Positions 34,987 through 43,218 of a stretch of 58,044 nt of DNA are shown here, piece by piece; within the stretch, counting starts at the first letter, position 1; each line of letters opens with the position of its first letter. The stretch covers positions 1 to 58,044 of the forward strand of contig JASHOG010000128.1 in NCBI GenBank assembly GCA_030041225.1, read 5' to 3'. Both the position numbers and the translations under genes were made by a program. The notes below the pieces were generated by a model that made no database searches, was not told where the DNA came from, and saw only the letters and a list, made by a program, of their open reading frames with translations. The DNA comes from Vulcanimicrobiota bacterium. GTDB lineage: Bacteria > Vulcanimicrobiota > Vulcanimicrobiia > Vulcanimicrobiales > Vulcanimicrobiaceae.

Positions 34987-35417
34987 ACCGGACTGATGAT
35001 ACAGTCGTAGTCGAAGTCGAGATCGATGCGCCGGCCGAGCGCGTCTGGCGGGCACTCATCGATCCGGGTGAACGCGTGCAATGGTGGGGAAAGGGCCAGG
35101 CGAGGACGACGCACGTCGACTCCGACCTGCGCCCGGGCGGCACGTGGGTGCAGCACGTCGATGCATACGGGACGCCGCATACGATTTCAGGCGTCTATCG
35201 CGAGGTCGTGCCGCCCTCCGTGCTCTCCTTCACTTGGAACCCCACGTGGGGCGGCGCTGAGTCACTCGTGCGCTTCGACATCATCCCCAAAGGCGCGAAG
35301 AGCACCGTCCGTGTGACGCACTCGGAGCTTGCTACCGAGGACGAACGCAAGAACTATCGCAATGGTTGGGGCTTCAACCTCAAACTCCTCAAGGAGCACA
35401 GCGAGGCCGAGGCCTAG
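34983..35417 (+). CDS. AHSA1/START-fold (SRPBCC) protein
   Basis: A 144-residue SRPBCC-superfamily protein with the AHSA1 pattern: VVVEVEIDAPAERVWRALIDPGERVQWWG, GGTWVQHVDAYGTPHTISGVYREVVPPSVLSFTW, and a C-terminal helix (YRNGWGFNLKLLKEH). These proteins bind hydrophobic ligands in a deep cavity. Coupled to an ArsR repressor, it may sense or carry the ligand that relieves repression. The ATGA overlap with arsR fixes the start. The alcohol dehydrogenase follows after 12 bp and is probably in the same transcript. Confidence 0.92.
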   Translation: MNRTDDTVVVEVEIDAPAERVWRALIDPGERVQWWGKGQARTTHVDSDLRPGGTWVQHVDAYGTPHTISGVYREVVPPSVLSFTWNPTWGGAESLVRFDIIPKGAKSTVRVTHSELATEDERKNYRNGWGFNLKLLKEHSEAEA

Positions 35418-35429
35418 AAACTCTGCGCC

Positions 35430-36413
35430 GTGCGCGCAATGGTGCTCGATCGCCCGCAGACTCCTCTACGCGAGCTGCAGATGGCGCAGCCCGTCCCGGG
35501 GAACGGGCAGGTTCTCGTGCGCGTTCTCGCTTGCGGCGTCTGCCGTACCGATCTGCATGTCATCGACGCGGACCTCAGCGACCCAAAGCTCCCCGTCGTC
35601 CTTGGACATGAGATTGTCGGACGCGTCGCCGCAGCCGGCCCCGGTGCGGAGCGGTTCGCAGTGGGAGCCCGCGTCGGTGTTCCTTGGCTCGGGTGGACGG
35701 ATGGAACGTGCGAATACTGCGCGAGTGGTCGCGAGAACCTTTGCGATCGGGCACAATTCACCGGCTACACGATCGACGGCGGTTACGCGGAGTACACCGT
35801 CGCCGACGAGCGCTTCTGCTTTCCGATTCCGGAAGCGTACAGCGACGTCGAGGCGGCACCGCTCATGTGTGCAGGCCTCATCGGCTACCGCTCCCTACGG
35901 CTCGCGGGCGACGGCCAACGAATAGGTCTTTATGGTTTCGGTGCATCGGCGCACATCATCGTGCAGGTCGCGCTGCATCAAGGACGGCGCGTCTTCGCCT
36001 TTACCAAAGCCGGTGACGATGCGGGGCAGCGGTTTGCGCGGTCGCTCGGCGCCGTGTGGGCAGGAGATTCGACGCAGCAACCGCCCGAGGCGCTTGACGC
36101 GGCGATCATCTTCGCCCCCGTCGGCGAGCTCGTTCCGATAGCCCTCGCTGCCACGCGCAAGGGCGGCGCCGTCGTCTGCGCCGGCATCCACATGAGCGCC
36201 ATACCGAGCTTCTCGTACGATCTCTTATGGGAAGAACGCGTTATTCGCTCCGTCGCAAATCTCACTCGACTCGATGGCGACGAGTTCCTCACGCTTGCGC
36301 CGCGGATTCCCGTGCGCACGACCACGACACCGGTGCCCCTGCGGGAGGCGAACGCCGCACTCCGGCGCATGCGCGAAGGCCGCCTCGAGGGAGCTATCGT
36401 GCTCGTGCCCTAG
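35430..36413 (+). CDS. Zinc-dependent alcohol dehydrogenase family protein
   Basis: A 327-residue medium-chain dehydrogenase. Catalytic zinc ligands are Cys in GVCRTDLH and His in LGHEIVG; the Rossmann fold has IGLYGFGASAHIIVQVAL. The start is GTG (MRAMVLDRP), typical of the subfamily. In the structural-zinc loop the order is DGTCEYC...NLC, so the first of the four usual cysteines is an aspartate while the other three are present. It follows the ArsR/START pair by 12 bp and may be controlled by that repressor. It ends five bases from the convergent Met8-like gene. The alcohol or aldehyde substrate is unknown. Confidence 0.92.
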   Translation: MRAMVLDRPQTPLRELQMAQPVPGNGQVLVRVLACGVCRTDLHVIDADLSDPKLPVVLGHEIVGRVAAAGPGAERFAVGARVGVPWLGWTDGTCEYCASGRENLCDRAQFTGYTIDGGYAEYTVADERFCFPIPEAYSDVEAAPLMCAGLIGYRSLRLAGDGQRIGLYGFGASAHIIVQVALHQGRRVFAFTKAGDDAGQRFARSLGAVWAGDSTQQPPEALDAAIIFAPVGELVPIALAATRKGGAVVCAGIHMSAIPSFSYDLLWEERVIRSVANLTRLDGDEFLTLAPRIPVRTTTTPVPLREANAALRRMREGRLEGAIVLVP

Positions 36414-36418
36414 GTTCC

Positions 36419-36985
36419 CTAAGGCTCAAACCACTCCGGATAACGGAACGCCACCTCCGCTTCGAACCCCGTAGCGGCCTCGATTGCCGCTCCGCGGCGC
36501 AACGCGGACTCCTCCGGCAGCGGATGCTCTTCCCGCGTACGCTCGCGCCGCTCCGCGAGGACGCCGATAAATCGCTCGAATTTCGTATCCATCACCTTCT
36601 GCAGCGCCTTCTTGAGAACTTTTCCGACGCGCGGTGCAAGACCGGCGGTCGAGATCGCGACGCGCACGGGACCGGCCTTAGCAATTGCCGCCATCGCAAC
36701 GAAGCCGTACTTCGGCTGATCGATACAGCAAAGCAGCGTGCGGTGCTTATCCGCTAGCTCGCGTAGGCGCTCTGACAGGGCTTCATCCTGCGGTGTCGAT
36801 ATGACGAAGAACGCCTCCGCAATGTCCTCTTCTCGCACATCCTCGCCGCGCGTAATGCGCCCCACGTCGGCGCCTGCCTCCGCGAGCGCAGCGGATTTCT
36901 CCACCGCTTCCCGGTCGTCTGCGGCGCCGATAACCACGCATCTCCTTCCGACGAGATTCAGGCTTACTGGAAAGAAAATGCGCAT
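36419..36985 (-). CDS. Met8/CysG-N-like precorrin-2 dehydrogenase with altered nucleotide motif
   Basis: A 188-residue protein with the fold of siroheme synthase N-terminal domains (precorrin-2 dehydrogenase/sirohydrochlorin ferrochelatase): FFPVSLNLVGRRCVVIG, AFFVISTPQDEALSERLRELA, and GPVRVAISTAGLAPRVGKVLKKAL, the last being very characteristic. The glycine-rich GGGxVAxRK motif that binds NAD is replaced by GAADDREAVEK, so catalytic competence is doubtful. I choose the ATG at 36985, which has AGAGGA about five bases upstream; a TTG at 37000 overlapping nadE is an alternative. No other siroheme gene is in the window. Confidence 0.82.
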   Translation of the reverse strand: MRIFFPVSLNLVGRRCVVIGAADDREAVEKSAALAEAGADVGRITRGEDVREEDIAEAFFVISTPQDEALSERLRELADKHRTLLCCIDQPKYGFVAMAAIAKAGPVRVAISTAGLAPRVGKVLKKALQKVMDTKFERFIGVLAERRERTREEHPLPEESALRRGAAIEAATGFEAEVAFRYPEWFEP

Positions 36986-36996
36986 GCTCATCCTCT

Positions 36997-37848
36997 TCAA
37001 TAATCGACCGGGCGGAGGTAGAACTCGTTGATCGCGGTGTTCGAGAGCATTGCGGTCGTGGGCAGGTGACGCTTCCAGTGCGTGCCGTCGACGCGCCGCC
37101 GGATGAGCTTTACCTCGGCCTCTTTGAAGCCGCGCTCGATCAGCTGCTCGTCGGAGTAGCCGAGGAGCAGCTGCGAGAGAATGGCGTCGGCCCGAGCGTA
37201 GCTAATGCCGAGGTCGGCTTCGTCGGTCTGGTTCGCCTCCAAGTCCGCCGTCGGCGCTTTCTCGATCAGGCGTTGCGGCACACCGAGGTAGCGCGCGAGC
37301 TCCCACACTTGTGATTTGAAGAGATCTCCGAGCGGATTTACCGGCGGCGTGTCATCGGCATGCCACGTGAAGTATCCGAGGAGCCTCTCCGTCTTGTTTC
37401 CCGTGCCGACCGGAAGCGCCTCGAGCTTCGCCGATTGATCGAAGAGCACGACCATCCGCATCCGCGCCATCACGTTTCCACGCCGGCGTGCATCCGCATC
37501 CGGCTCGTGACGTAGGTACCCGTCGACGGCCTCGGTGATCTCGATCGTGCGCGACTCGATGCCGAGATCGTCGATCACGAGCTGCGCATCGCTGAGGCTT
37601 TGCGGGCTCGACGTTACATACGGCATGCGGATCGCGTAGACGTTGCGTGGCCCGAGAGCACGCGCGCACAGATAGGCCGTTACGGCGGAGTCGACACCAC
37701 CCGAGAGCCCGATCACGGCGCGCTCGAGTCCCCTGCGCACGCACATCTCGTCGCGTAGAAAGGCGACGAGCCACATCGTCGCGACGCTCGCCTCGATTCC
37801 TGGCGGACCGACCGAGGGATGCGGCGCCTTAATAAGCGTGTACGTCAT
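36997..37848 (-). CDS. nadE: NAD+ synthase, synthetase domain only
   Basis: A 283-residue NadE that amidates nicotinic acid adenine dinucleotide to NAD. The PP-loop is VIGLSGGVDSAVTAYL; other motifs are MPYVTSSPQSLSDAQLVIDDLGI, LPVGTGNKTERLLGYFTWHADD and KAPTADLEANQTDEADLG. It lacks the N-terminal glutaminase domain of glutamine-dependent enzymes, but the adjacent upstream gene encodes just such an amidase and overlaps this ATG (ATGA). Together they probably form a split glutamine-dependent NAD synthetase. Longer readings upstream are frame artefacts of the amidase gene. Confidence 0.95.
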   Translation of the reverse strand: MTYTLIKAPHPSVGPPGIEASVATMWLVAFLRDEMCVRRGLERAVIGLSGGVDSAVTAYLCARALGPRNVYAIRMPYVTSSPQSLSDAQLVIDDLGIESRTIEITEAVDGYLRHEPDADARRRGNVMARMRMVVLFDQSAKLEALPVGTGNKTERLLGYFTWHADDTPPVNPLGDLFKSQVWELARYLGVPQRLIEKAPTADLEANQTDEADLGISYARADAILSQLLLGYSDEQLIERGFKEAEVKLIRRRVDGTHWKRHLPTTAMLSNTAINEFYLRPVDY

Positions 37849-38756
37849 GTCCGTGCACGCGGTAAGGGAAGCTCGTCGTCGAGCAAGAGGTCGGGGAGCA
37901 CGGCGTCGAGGTCGCCCAGCAGCGGCAGCGTCGCCCGCGCAACATCGATCTCGCCGAGGTCGAGGTCTGCAAGAAGAATACACGGCTCCGTCGGCGGAGC
38001 CATGACGAGCACATCGCCGTGCGGGTCGATCACACATGAAGAGCCGGTCATTCCTTTGCCGCCCTCAAAGCCGGTCAAGCCGGCATACAGAATGAAGAGC
38101 CCGTGCTCGGAGGCTGTGGTCGTAAGAACCTCTCGCCAACGGAGAATCGAGCCGAGCTCTCCCTCCGAGTCGATGCCGCGGCCCGGTGCGGCGCTTGGAA
38201 CGATGAGGACACTTGCGCCCTTGATTGCTGCGATCGTCGGCATGAGGGCGTGCCAGACATCTTCACAGATCAAGATCGCCAGCTTTCCGAAGCGCGTCTC
38301 GAAGACGCCCAGCTTGCGCCCGCGCGAGAGAAAGCGCTCCTCGTCGAAGACGCCGTAGGTCGGGAGAAACATCTTGCGGTGACGGTGGATGATTCGTGCC
38401 TCGCCGCCCTCGATCTCAAGATAGAGTGCGGCGTTGTAGTACGTTCCCTCGTCGTTCTCGAAGAATCCACAGACGAGATCGACGCGTCTGTTGCCGCACG
38501 CCTCGCTCCACGTACGCGCGAGGTCATCGGCGAAGCGTCGCGCCGGCAGCGCGATTTCGTACACCGCTCCTTCCAGGAAGTACCCGGAGAGCGCAGCCTC
38601 CGGAAGCACGACGAGCTGCGTACCTTCGCCGACCTCGGCGAAGGCCGGTTGAAGATTCCGGAGATTCTCGGTGTAGCGTCCCTTGAGCGGTTTGGTCTGG
38701 ACGAGCGCAACCTGAAGGTGTTGCGCACTCGCCGTGACGTTACGAGGCGGTTCCAC
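37845..38756 (-). CDS. Carbon-nitrogen hydrolase (nitrilase superfamily), probable glutaminase partner of NadE
   Basis: A 303-residue nitrilase-fold amidase. The Glu-Lys-Cys triad is visible: Glu in VVLPEAALSGY, Lys in HRKMFLPTYGVFDEERF and Cys in AILICEDVWHALMPTIAA. The sequence, with GVFDEERFLSRGRKLGVFETRFGKLAILICEDVWH, is close to the glutaminase domain of two-domain NAD synthetases. Its stop overlaps the nadE start, which supports ammonia supply to NadE. Start is either GTG at 38756 (GGAAG nine bases upstream) or TTG at 38765; I prefer the GTG. It overlaps the upstream oxidoreductase gene. Confidence 0.9.
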   Translation of the reverse strand: MEPPRNVTASAQHLQVALVQTKPLKGRYTENLRNLQPAFAEVGEGTQLVVLPEAALSGYFLEGAVYEIALPARRFADDLARTWSEACGNRRVDLVCGFFENDEGTYYNAALYLEIEGGEARIIHRHRKMFLPTYGVFDEERFLSRGRKLGVFETRFGKLAILICEDVWHALMPTIAAIKGASVLIVPSAAPGRGIDSEGELGSILRWREVLTTTASEHGLFILYAGLTGFEGGKGMTGSSCVIDPHGDVLVMAPPTEPCILLADLDLGEIDVARATLPLLGDLDAVLPDLLLDDELPLPRART

Positions 38757-40185
38757 TGGTGGCAACTTCCATCTGCTCGTCCCCCGGCGCCTTCAACCCG
38801 ATCTGCGCCGCGCACTCCTCCGCCGGATACGTCCATATCTCGGCAAGCGTCGGGTGCAGGTGTGGAATCCGCATGAAATCTTGCACGGTTGACCGATAGT
38901 GCATGGCGACGATGACCTCATGAATGAGCTCCGAGCCCTGCGCCCCGACGACGGTCGCTCCCAGGATCTCACCGCCGTCAGCATCGGCCGTCATCTTCAC
39001 AAATCCCGTCGTCTTGCCTAGGCACATCGCCTTGCCGTGCTCGGCGAAGTCGTACCGTCCCACGACGTACTGCGCTCCTGCGGCCTTGAGCGCTTTCTCA
39101 CTTTTTCCGACGCGGGCTACTTGCGGGTCGCAGAAGATCGTATGCGCGGACATCGTACGATAGTCCGCGATCTCCGCCGTGCCGAGCACCGCATTGCGTG
39201 CGGCGACTTCACCTTGGTAGATGGCGACGTGCACGAGCAGGAACTCAGCCGTTACGTCGCCGATCGCAAAGACGTTGGGCGTGCTCGTTCGCAGGCTCTC
39301 GTCCACGGCGATTCCCTGCATCCCATCGTAGCGGACGCCCGCGCGCTCGAGATCGAGCCCTTCCACGTTTGGAACGCGGCCGAGCGCATAGAAGATCTCT
39401 TCCGCAGGAATCTCCCGATGCTCCGGTCCCTGTATCTTCACGATCTTCTCGTTGCCCCGGCGAGAGACCGAGAGTACCTTAGCGTGCTTGACGACCTCGA
39501 TGCCCTCGTGCACGAACGCGTCGGTGAGCGCCGTGCCGACGTCCTCGTCGAAATGGCTCAAGAGCTGTCCGCTGCGAATCACCATGGTCGTGCGCGCCCC
39601 CATGCGCGCGAGGAACTGCCCGAGCTCGCATGCGGTGTAGCCGCCGCCGAGCACGACGACGGAAGCCGGGATGCGCTCGAGCTCCAGCACCGCGTCGCTG
39701 TCGAGGTAGCCTGTTTCAGCAAGACCTGGGATGAGTGCCGGCGCCGTAAGACTACCCGTCGCGACGATGAATGATTTCGCCTCTAGGGTAACGCCTTCAT
39801 CACGAGCGTTCTGCCTGACAAGAATTTCATTCGGAGAGAGGAACCTCGCCGCGCCCTCGTAGAGCGGAAATGTGCTGATGCCATCGATGCGATACTCGGC
39901 GAACGATCGGACGAGGCCGCGCTTGCGCGCCGCGATGAAGGGCATATCGATGCTGACACCCTCGATACCGACGCCGAGAGTGTGCGCCTCGCGAGCGTCG
40001 TGCGCAACGTCGGACGATGCCAGGAACGCCTTACTCGGCATACACCCGCGAAGGATGCAGAGGCCACCGAGTGGGCCGCGATCGACCAGCGCTACCCGCG
40101 CGCCGCAGTCACGCGCCGTGCGCGCGGCAGCGTATCCGCCCGAGCCTGCGCCGACGACCACGAGGTCGTACGCTTCACGCTTCAT
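38740..40185 (-). CDS. Pyridine nucleotide-disulfide oxidoreductase (dihydrolipoamide dehydrogenase-like)
   Basis: A 481-residue class I flavoprotein disulfide reductase. FAD binding: YDLVVVGAGSGGYAAARTA. The redox disulfide is in LGGLCILRGCMPSK (Cys-x4-Cys). The NAD(P) domain has VVVLGGGYTACELGQFLARMG, and the C-terminal dimer domain supplies the catalytic His in HLHPTLAEIW. The CILRGC variant and the absence of lipoyl-complex genes nearby mean the substrate disulfide may not be lipoamide. It is coupled by overlaps to glpX upstream and the amidase gene downstream, linking it to NAD and carbon metabolism. Confidence 0.92.
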   Translation of the reverse strand: MKREAYDLVVVGAGSGGYAAARTARDCGARVALVDRGPLGGLCILRGCMPSKAFLASSDVAHDAREAHTLGVGIEGVSIDMPFIAARKRGLVRSFAEYRIDGISTFPLYEGAARFLSPNEILVRQNARDEGVTLEAKSFIVATGSLTAPALIPGLAETGYLDSDAVLELERIPASVVVLGGGYTACELGQFLARMGARTTMVIRSGQLLSHFDEDVGTALTDAFVHEGIEVVKHAKVLSVSRRGNEKIVKIQGPEHREIPAEEIFYALGRVPNVEGLDLERAGVRYDGMQGIAVDESLRTSTPNVFAIGDVTAEFLLVHVAIYQGEVAARNAVLGTAEIADYRTMSAHTIFCDPQVARVGKSEKALKAAGAQYVVGRYDFAEHGKAMCLGKTTGFVKMTADADGGEILGATVVGAQGSELIHEVIVAMHYRSTVQDFMRIPHLHPTLAEIWTYPAEECAAQIGLKAPGDEQMEVATSGTAS

Positions 40186-41111
40186 GCAGGGAGGCGATGC
40201 GTTGCGTCAACGAACCGGACGACTCCCGCGGACTGCACGAGGATCGAGTGCGTCTGCGCGTAGCCGTCAACGATGCGTACACCCTTCACGAGATCGCCGT
40301 CGGTAATTCCCGTCGCGCAGAAGAGTGCATCGCCGGCGACCAGATCGTCGAGCGTCAAAACGCGTTTCAGGTCCCCAAATCCCATCGCCTTCGCCCGCGC
40401 GGCTTCCTCGTCGCTACGCGGCATCAAGCGCCCGAGGAAGTTTCCGCCCAAGCACTTGATGGCAACTGCCGCGAGTACGCCTTCAGGCGCTCCTCCGATC
40501 CCCATCGCGACGTGAATGCCCGTATTTGGGAGCGCGGTCGCGATGCAGGCATCGACGTCCCCGTCCGAGATCAGCCGAATGCGAGCGCCGGATGCACGAA
40601 CTTCCTTGATGAGTTCGGCGTGGCGCGGGCGATCGAGGATGATCACGCAGAGGTCCTCGATGCGCTTGTCCATCGCGCGCGCGACTGCGTCGAGATTTTC
40701 CTTTACCGAAACGTCGAGGTCGATCACGGTCGCTGCTTTCGGGCCGACGGCGAGCTTTTGCATGTAGGAATCCGGTGCGTGAAGGAGCGCGCCTCGATCT
40801 GCAACGGCGAGCACCGCGATCGAGTTCGGCAAACCATTTGCAACGAGATTCGTTCCTTCGATCGGATCGACGGCGATATCGACTTCGTAGCCGCCGCGCC
40901 CGAGTTGCTCGCCGATGTAGAGCATCGGCGCCTCATCCCGTTCCCCCTCGCCGATCACGATGCGTCCCGAGATCGCCATCTCACCCAGACGCTCGCGCAT
41001 ACGCTCGACGGCGGCCCCGTCGGCAATATTGCGCTCACCGCGCCCAAGCCACCGTGACGCTGCGATTGCAGCGCTCTCAGTCACCTTTACGAAGTCGAGC
41101 GAGTTGATCAT
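40182..41111 (-). CDS. glpX: Fructose-1,6-bisphosphatase class II (GlpX)
   Basis: A 309-residue class II FBPase for gluconeogenesis. Metal and substrate motifs are IVIGEGERDEAPMLYIGEQLG, VDIAVDPIEGTNLVANG, and LISDGDVDACIATALP with GIGGAPEGVLAAVAIKCLGG. I take the ATG at 41111 (MINSLDFVKVTESAAIAASRWLG), which matches the family N-terminus and has AAGAG just upstream; longer forms read into the promoter region. It heads the minus-strand operon that continues with the disulfide oxidoreductase, amidase, nadE and the Met8-like gene. Divergent from the GT gene at 41172. Confidence 0.95.
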   Translation of the reverse strand: MINSLDFVKVTESAAIAASRWLGRGERNIADGAAVERMRERLGEMAISGRIVIGEGERDEAPMLYIGEQLGRGGYEVDIAVDPIEGTNLVANGLPNSIAVLAVADRGALLHAPDSYMQKLAVGPKAATVIDLDVSVKENLDAVARAMDKRIEDLCVIILDRPRHAELIKEVRASGARIRLISDGDVDACIATALPNTGIHVAMGIGGAPEGVLAAVAIKCLGGNFLGRLMPRSDEEAARAKAMGFGDLKRVLTLDDLVAGDALFCATGITDGDLVKGVRIVDGYAQTHSILVQSAGVVRFVDATHRLPA

Positions 41112-41113
41112 CT

Positions 41114-41138
41114 CTTGTGCCCTAGCCGAGGCTACAAG
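41114..41138. promoter_or_regulatory. Imperfect palindrome in the glpX / GT divergent region
   Basis: CTTGT, a 4-base bulge, TAGCC-GA-GGCTA and CAAG form an imperfect inverted repeat in the 60-bp gap between divergent genes. It could be a shared operator or a short hairpin in one of the leaders. No promoter elements here are convincing enough to choose. Confidence 0.35.
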
Positions 41139-41171
41139 GGAAGCGGCACATTTCCTTTTAATGGAGCGCCC

Positions 41172-42689
41172 ATGTCCGCTGAGCCGCACGCACAGCCCCT
41201 GCGATCGCGAACGCTCAACATGGAAGATCTCCTCGCGGGAGGACGCATTTCAGCGCTCATCGTCCTCGCGGCCGGTGTCACGCTGGGCTTCTTTTTTTGG
41301 TACGGCATTCTCGTACCGCGACACGGTGGCGCCCTCGCCGAGGTCGGCCTGCTCCTCGGCGTTCCCTGCGTTACCATACTCTCGCTATGGGTATGGCAGG
41401 CCTACGCGAGGTACTTCTCGCGCCGATCCGGCGTAAAGCTATCCCACAGCCTTCGTTACGACGCCGTCACGTGGCTCCCGTTCCTCCTGCTCTGGCTCAC
41501 GTTCTTCGTCAATCCGGCGCTCGCGAGCAGCGGACGCCTCTTCGCGCTGGGGCTCGCCCTCTTCGGCGTCGTCAAGGTTTTAATCGCAGCACGCTTCAAT
41601 CAGACCGTGCGCGAGGTACTCGTCGACTTTCTCGTCTCGCGCGCGGCAATCATCGTCATCGCCGAGCTTGCGGCGGTGATTATCGGTCAACGACCCGGAG
41701 CCCACGTGCAGGAGTCACGCAATCTCCTGCTTGCCGTCTGGGGACGGTGGGATGCGGTGCACTACCTCACCATTGCGACGCACGGGTACCACGGGATCGA
41801 AACCGCGTTCTTTCCCTTCTATCCGCTCTTGATCCGCATTCTCGGCTTCTTTACGGCGAATCACCTCATCGCCGGACTCTTGATTTCGAACGCTTGCTTC
41901 TTCTTCGGGTTGCTCTTCCTCTATAAGCTCGTCGAGCACGAGTTCGATCGCGCCGTCGCGCGCCGTGCAATCTTCTACGTCTGCATTTTCCCGACTGCGG
42001 TCTACTTCTCTGCCGTCTATCCGGAGTCGCTCTTCTTCTTCCTCACGGTGTCGTCGTTCTACTACATGCGCGCACAGCGCTGGTGGCTCGCCGGCCTTCT
42101 CGGTTTCTTCGCGGCCCTCACGCGCTCGGAAGGCATCTTGCTCGTGGTCCCCTTTGCGATCGAGTGGCTCTCGCGCTTCGGCACGCAGCCGCTGCGTGGC
42201 CTACGCGATGCCCTAGCGGGCCTGCTCATACCACTCGGTCTCGCGTTCTACATGGCGTACCTGTGGGTGCTGCGCGGTGACCCGCTCTACTTCTCACATG
42301 TCCAGAAGCACTGGGGACGCGAGCCAGCGGCGCCGTGGGTGAGCGTCATCACGACGTTCCATCGCATGGCGCACACAGCCTCCGGGTCGGTCGCTGCGAA
42401 TCAAGGGCTCGAGCTCGCCTTCACGTTTCTCATGATCTTCGTCCTCATTGCCGGATGGCGTCGCCTGCGCCTCTCGTACACCGCCTACATGGGCATCTCG
42501 TTGCTCATGCCGATGTGCACATCGAGCCTCATGTCCATGGAGCGCTTCGGCCTCGTCCTCTTCCCGATGTTTGCAATCCTCGCGCGTTGGGGCGAGCGCC
42601 CTTGGGCGAACAACATCATCGTCGCCTTCTCGCTGCCTCTCCTCGGCTTGTTCACCGTTCTGTTCGCCAACTGGTACTGGGTTGCGTGA
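41172..42689 (+). CDS. PIG-V-like GT-C mannosyltransferase family membrane protein
   Basis: A 505-residue polytopic membrane protein with about eleven hydrophobic helices. The region LLAVWGRWDAVHYLTIATHGYHGIETAFFPFYPLLIRILGFF carries the acidic residue and WDxxHY.x.A.xGY pattern of PIG-V-like GT-C transferases, which use polyprenyl-phosphate sugars outside the membrane. The motif CIFPTAVYFSAVYPESLFFFLTVSSFYYMR is also typical. The ATG at 41172 has GGAG five bases upstream. It is followed after one base by a GtrA protein, a usual partner for lipid-linked sugar export. Substrate unknown. Confidence 0.85.
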   Translation: MSAEPHAQPLRSRTLNMEDLLAGGRISALIVLAAGVTLGFFFWYGILVPRHGGALAEVGLLLGVPCVTILSLWVWQAYARYFSRRSGVKLSHSLRYDAVTWLPFLLLWLTFFVNPALASSGRLFALGLALFGVVKVLIAARFNQTVREVLVDFLVSRAAIIVIAELAAVIIGQRPGAHVQESRNLLLAVWGRWDAVHYLTIATHGYHGIETAFFPFYPLLIRILGFFTANHLIAGLLISNACFFFGLLFLYKLVEHEFDRAVARRAIFYVCIFPTAVYFSAVYPESLFFFLTVSSFYYMRAQRWWLAGLLGFFAALTRSEGILLVVPFAIEWLSRFGTQPLRGLRDALAGLLIPLGLAFYMAYLWVLRGDPLYFSHVQKHWGREPAAPWVSVITTFHRMAHTASGSVAANQGLELAFTFLMIFVLIAGWRRLRLSYTAYMGISLLMPMCTSSLMSMERFGLVLFPMFAILARWGERPWANNIIVAFSLPLLGLFTVLFANWYWVA

Positions 42690-42690
42690 T

Positions 42691-43107
42691 ATGATCGCCT
42701 CACTCGCGCAACGGCGCGGCATGCGGCAATTCGTGAAATTCTCCGTCGTCGGCGCCTCCGGCTTCATCGTCAACCTCGTCGTCTTCACGGTCCTCCAGCA
42801 CCTCGACCCGCACCACGCGGAGCTCGCGCACTACGAGCTTCTCTACACGATCGGCTTTTTTAGCGGCGGCATCTCGAACTACTACCTGAACCGTGTTTGG
42901 ACGTTCCGCTCCAGCGGTCACGCGCTGCGTGAAGGCGCGCAGTTTCTCACGGTCTCAGCTCTCGCGTGGCTCGTCGGCCTCGGGCTCTCCTGGGTGCTCG
43001 CCCCGACGCTCGGACACGGACATAAGCTCTGGCTCGTTGCCACGCTCGCCGGCATCATCGTGAACTTCTTCGTGAACAAGTACTGGACGTTCCGCCACGC
43101 CCAGTGA
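42691..43107 (+). CDS. GtrA-family membrane protein
   Basis: A 138-residue four-helix membrane protein: QFVKFSVVGASGFIVNLVVFTVLQ, the diagnostic GFFSGGISNYYLNRVWTFRS, and a repeat-like closing NFFVNKYWTFRH. GtrA proteins are thought to flip polyprenyl-linked sugars across the membrane. The ATG is one base after the stop of the GT-C gene. The two and the following GT39 gene very likely serve one glycan pathway. A 111-bp gap (43108-43218) follows, in which I see nothing beyond a weak AAGGA upstream of the next gene. Confidence 0.92.
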   Translation: MIASLAQRRGMRQFVKFSVVGASGFIVNLVVFTVLQHLDPHHAELAHYELLYTIGFFSGGISNYYLNRVWTFRSSGHALREGAQFLTVSALAWLVGLGLSWVLAPTLGHGHKLWLVATLAGIIVNFFVNKYWTFRHAQ

Positions 43108-43218
43108 ACCCTTACCCGGTTCGAAGGAGACGCGCTCCCTGTCGAGACGCTCGTCGCGCGCGTCCCTGCGCGCTCCTGCTCCGCCGCTTTTTCGAAACAC
43201 CAAAGGAATACGCCATCC

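Noticed and set aside
43108-43218. A gene or attenuator between gtrA and the GT39 gene
   Set aside because: Short frames here have no homology-like pattern, and no stable hairpin followed by a T run is visible.
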